Source: Clostridia bacterium (GTDB taxonomy: Bacteria > Bacillota_A > Clostridia > Oscillospirales > Acutalibacteraceae). From it: a stretch of 6,802 bases of DNA. Shown here piece by piece: positions 5,440 through 6,802 of this stretch; within the stretch, counting starts at the first letter, position 1; every line of letters begins with the position of its first letter. The notes beneath the pieces are model-generated. The model had not been told where the DNA came from. It made no database searches and worked only from the letters and a program-made list of their open reading frames with translations. The position numbers and the translations under genes are program-made. Location of the stretch: positions 1 through 6,802 of the forward strand of contig JAFPAK010000394.1 in NCBI GenBank assembly GCA_017390825.1. Reading direction: 5' to 3'.

Positions 5440-6802
5440 ATGAGAAAGGTGATTTCGGCTATACTCGTTGTATGCTTCCTGATGTCTTGTTTTTCGGTTG
5501 TTGCTTTTGCAGAAACTGAAACAGCATCGGATGTATCAGCGAGCACTGTAGATGTCGGTGCAGTTGAGTATGTCAAATATACTGACTACGAAGATTATCT
5601 TAGCCAACATGAATCAGCTCCCTTGGGTACATCCGAGGTCGTTATCAATGCTTCAAATCTTGTTTCAAAGACAGAATCCGTGAAGCTTTATGATGGTAAG
5701 GATGACAAGTACGCAAGCGATGAGCATAATTTTGACAAGGTTATCTTCACAACGGGTGACGATACTGTGACTTTTAAGTTCACAGCGCCTGAAGGTATGT
5801 ACAACCTTTTCATTGAGTACTATACCGAAGAGGGTAAGGACATTTCAATGGAACGTGAGCTGCTCATCAATGGTAAGGTACCGTTTGATGTTGCTGAAAA
5901 TCTTACTTTCAACCGCGTTTGGACTGATGAGCTTGTGAAAGATGAAGATGGTAATCTCACCTTCACAACAGATTATTACGGTAATAATATAAAGCCTAAT
6001 CAGGTCGAAAGATTTGAATGGTGTTCTTCATATTTTTATGATTATCTTGGTTATTATACCGAGCCTTTGAAGTTCTACTTTAAAGAAGGCGAGAACACAA
6101 TTTCTTTGAAGTCAAGCAAAGAGCCGATGACTATCGGTGCGATTAAGCTTGTTCCGATCCGAGAAACTCAAACATACGCAGAATATCTTGCTGATTGTCA
6201 GAGTAAGGGTTATGCTGACTATTCGGGTGAAGAGGTTATCATTGAAGCCGAGTTTGCTGATTCAAAGTCAGACAAGACCCTTTCGCCGTCAGTTGATGTA
6301 TCAAGCGTTTCTACATCTGTAAAGAACGGTGAAATGTCTGCATATAAACAGCAGATCAATATGACAGGCGGTACAAACTGGCAGTATGCACAGCAGTCAA
6401 TTACTTGGTCTGTTGGTGACATTGAACCCGGTATGTACGCTTTGAATTTCAAGGTTCGCAAGAACACAAGTGAAGGTATGATATCATCCCGTAAGCTTTA
6501 CATCAACGGTGTGTGTCCGTTTGAAGAAGGTGAAGCTATCGGATTTACATTTTCACGTAATTGGAAGCTTGTTACGATTCAGGATGAAAATGAGGAACAA
6601 TGCTTAATTTATCTTGAGCCGGGAGATACTATAACTCTTGAAACTACTCTTGGTGAAATGGGTCAGTTTATTAATAGCGCTGAAAATGCTTTGGCAAGCA
6701 TTAACTCAATTTATCGTTCTGTTCTTATGATTACAGGTAGTGATCCTGATAAAAACCGTGATTATCAGCTCGATCAGCTTATCCCTGAGGTAATTGAGGA
6801 AA
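5440..6802 (+). CDS. Secreted two-module protein, probable N-terminal part of a large ABC carbohydrate solute-binding protein (cut by window edge)
   Basis: The frame stays open from the ATG at 5440 to the right edge, giving 454 codons. Residues 1-24 are a signal peptide ending in VVAFA before ETETA, a good signal peptidase I site. LMSC at 14-17 is a possible but poor lipobox. Two related beta-rich modules follow. The first (about 65-240) has EGMYNLFIEYY, ELLINGKVPF and EPLKFYFKEGENTISL. The second (about 264-405) has PGMYALNFKVR, RKLYINGVCPF and LIYLEPGDTITLETTLGEM. Then come SINSIYRSVLMITG and DPDKNRDYQLDQLIPE. This order resembles carbohydrate-binding-like repeats placed before the solute-binding domain in roughly 1000-residue extracellular solute-binding proteins of Firmicutes, so a sugar-uptake role outside the membrane is likely but inferred. 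The start is backed by AGGAGA 7 nt upstream. Lysine codons are mostly AAG and glycine mostly GGT, suggesting high expression. Confidence 0.8.
   Translation, partial: MRKVISAILVVCFLMSCFSVVAFAETETASDVSASTVDVGAVEYVKYTDYEDYLSQHESAPLGTSEVVINASNLVSKTESVKLYDGKDDKYASDEHNFDKVIFTTGDDTVTFKFTAPEGMYNLFIEYYTEEGKDISMERELLINGKVPFDVAENLTFNRVWTDELVKDEDGNLTFTTDYYGNNIKPNQVERFEWCSSYFYDYLGYYTEPLKFYFKEGENTISLKSSKEPMTIGAIKLVPIRETQTYAEYLADCQSKGYADYSGEEVIIEAEFADSKSDKTLSPSVDVSSVSTSVKNGEMSAYKQQINMTGGTNWQYAQQSITWSVGDIEPGMYALNFKVRKNTSEGMISSRKLYINGVCPFEEGEAIGFTFSRNWKLVTIQDENEEQCLIYLEPGDTITLETTLGEMGQFINSAENALASINSIYRSVLMITGSDPDKNRDYQLDQLIPEVIEE

Noticed and set aside
5289..5519. 76-codon plus-strand open frame rich in Cys and Phe, overlapping the start of the secreted-protein gene
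   Set aside because: It has no ribosome binding site, starts inside an inverted repeat, overlaps the well-supported signal-peptide gene in another frame, and has an atypical composition.

Overview
The window looks like a low-GC, AT-rich chromosome segment of an anaerobic Firmicute. The best guess is the Oscillospiraceae/Ruminococcus group. This is inferred from AGGAGG-type ribosome binding sites, A/T-rich spacers, an ANTAR-type regulator, and a large secreted protein of the type fused to ABC solute-binding proteins in Gram-positive bacteria. No phylogenetic search was possible. No tRNA, rRNA, CRISPR array, insertion sequence or phage gene was seen.

Layout. (1) Positions 1-1635, minus strand: dxs, the first enzyme of the MEP isoprenoid pathway. 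The window edge cuts off its C-terminus. (2) Positions 1636-1821: a divergent promoter region. The dxs promoter faces left, with a small palindrome over its -35 box; the promoter of the next operon faces right. (3) Positions 1822-4240, plus strand: a tight three-gene unit. It encodes an ANTAR-domain response regulator (TTG start), a small Dabb-family alpha/beta-barrel protein, and an ABC-F ATPase of the ribosome-acting type. Gaps are 12 nt and 1 nt. (4) Positions 4247-5105: a separate promoter, a 249-residue protein of unknown function, and a strong intrinsic terminator that probably also ends read-through from the ABC-F operon. (5) Positions 5106-5439: a 334-base gene-free stretch with a likely promoter, an inverted repeat over its -10 box, and two further hairpins in the presumed 5' leader. 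(6) Positions 5440-6802: the N-terminal 454 residues of a secreted protein with two related beta-rich modules, most like the front part of large carbohydrate-transporter solute-binding proteins. It runs off the right edge.

How the genes may work together. The ANTAR protein is probably an RNA-binding antiterminator sharing a transcript with an ABC-F ATPase. ABC-F proteins often act on antibiotic-stalled or peptide-stalled ribosomes, so this could be a self-regulated translation-stress unit; that is inference. The dxs gene, the unknown 249-residue protein and the secreted protein each have their own promoter and show no obvious functional link to that unit. No clearly new multi-gene system is demonstrated. 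The parts most worth a second look are the ANTAR/Dabb/ABC-F unit, the unknown protein with its inverted-repeat promoter, and the structured leader of the secreted protein.
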